From Planctomycetota bacterium (lineage in GTDB: Bacteria > Planctomycetota > Planctomycetia > Pirellulales > UBA7805): a stretch of 5,792 bases of DNA. The DNA lies in the NCBI GenBank assembly GCA_014237955.1, contig JABABY010000066.1:3950-9741 (forward strand), in the 5' to 3' direction. How positions within the stretch are numbered: position 1 is the stretch's first letter; the number at the start of each line of letters is the position of its first letter. Of this stretch, positions 5,761 to 5,792 are shown in pieces. The notes beneath the pieces were generated by a model. The model ran no database searches and was not told the DNA's origin. It worked only from the letters and a program-made list of their open reading frames with translations. A program made the translations under genes and the position numbers.

Positions 5761-5792
5761 TAGCACAGCTGCGTCAGATAGCACAGCTGCGT
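5761..5792. repeat. 18-bp period tandem repeat, cut by the window end
   Basis: TAGCACAGCTGCGT occurs at 5761-5774 and again at 5779-5792, separated by CAGA, giving a period of 18 bp. The second copy is complete for 14 bp when the window ends, so the array may continue. Each unit contains the palindrome CAGCTG. The period equals six codons; in the frame starting at 5745 the units read as (L/I)-A-Q-L-R-Q. It begins 15 nt after the kinase stop codon. Confidence 0.7.

Noticed and set aside
5761..5792. CRISPR array
   Set aside because: An 18-bp period with a 4-nt interval is far too short for repeat plus spacer, and no cas gene is present.

Overview
The window looks like chromosomal DNA from a member of the Planctomycetota or the wider PVC group. 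Three things support this: a Gfo/Idh/MocA oxidoreductase next to a DUF1080 lipoprotein, a long glucosamine-6-phosphate deaminase fused to a PIG-L/LmbE deacetylase domain, and an ECF sigma factor of the planctomycete-expanded Sigma70_ECF type immediately followed by a Hanks-type Ser/Thr kinase. This is judged from protein families only, so Verrucomicrobiota or a related phylum cannot be excluded.

Left part (1-3335, + strand): a sugar-catabolism cluster. It starts with the 3' two-thirds or so of a Gfo/Idh/MocA oxidoreductase (1-612, cut by the window edge). After a 93-nt gap with a strong Shine-Dalgarno comes a DUF1080 lipoprotein (706-1395). Eight nt later a GTG start opens a 643-residue NagB + PIG-L fusion (1404-3335). 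The families fit a route in which a glycoside is oxidised at C3, the 3-keto glycoside is cleaved by the DUF1080 protein, and the N-acetylated amino sugar is deacetylated and deaminated. The last two steps would be joined in one polypeptide. This pathway is inference.

Middle part (3336-4068): a small orphan gene on the minus strand (3357-3749), convergent with the fusion gene and not recognised. It has a basic N-terminus and a helical C-terminus. Between it and the sigma gene lies a 319-nt AT-rich divergent region with an A/T inverted repeat and a possible 20-codon leader ORF, but no convincing promoter.

Right part (4069-5792, + strand): a two-gene signalling operon with an ECF sigma factor (4069-4641) and, 3 nt later, a Ser/Thr kinase (4645-5745). 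No anti-sigma factor is present. The sigma factor has Thr where canonical ECF factors carry an acidic residue in the region 2.2 DAED motif, which fits control by phosphorylation. The kinase has every catalytic motif but stops right after the kinase fold, without the membrane segment and sensor repeats usual in such kinases. Just after its stop the window runs into an 18-bp tandem repeat that is open in the -1 frame, so a C-terminal truncation or frameshift is worth checking.
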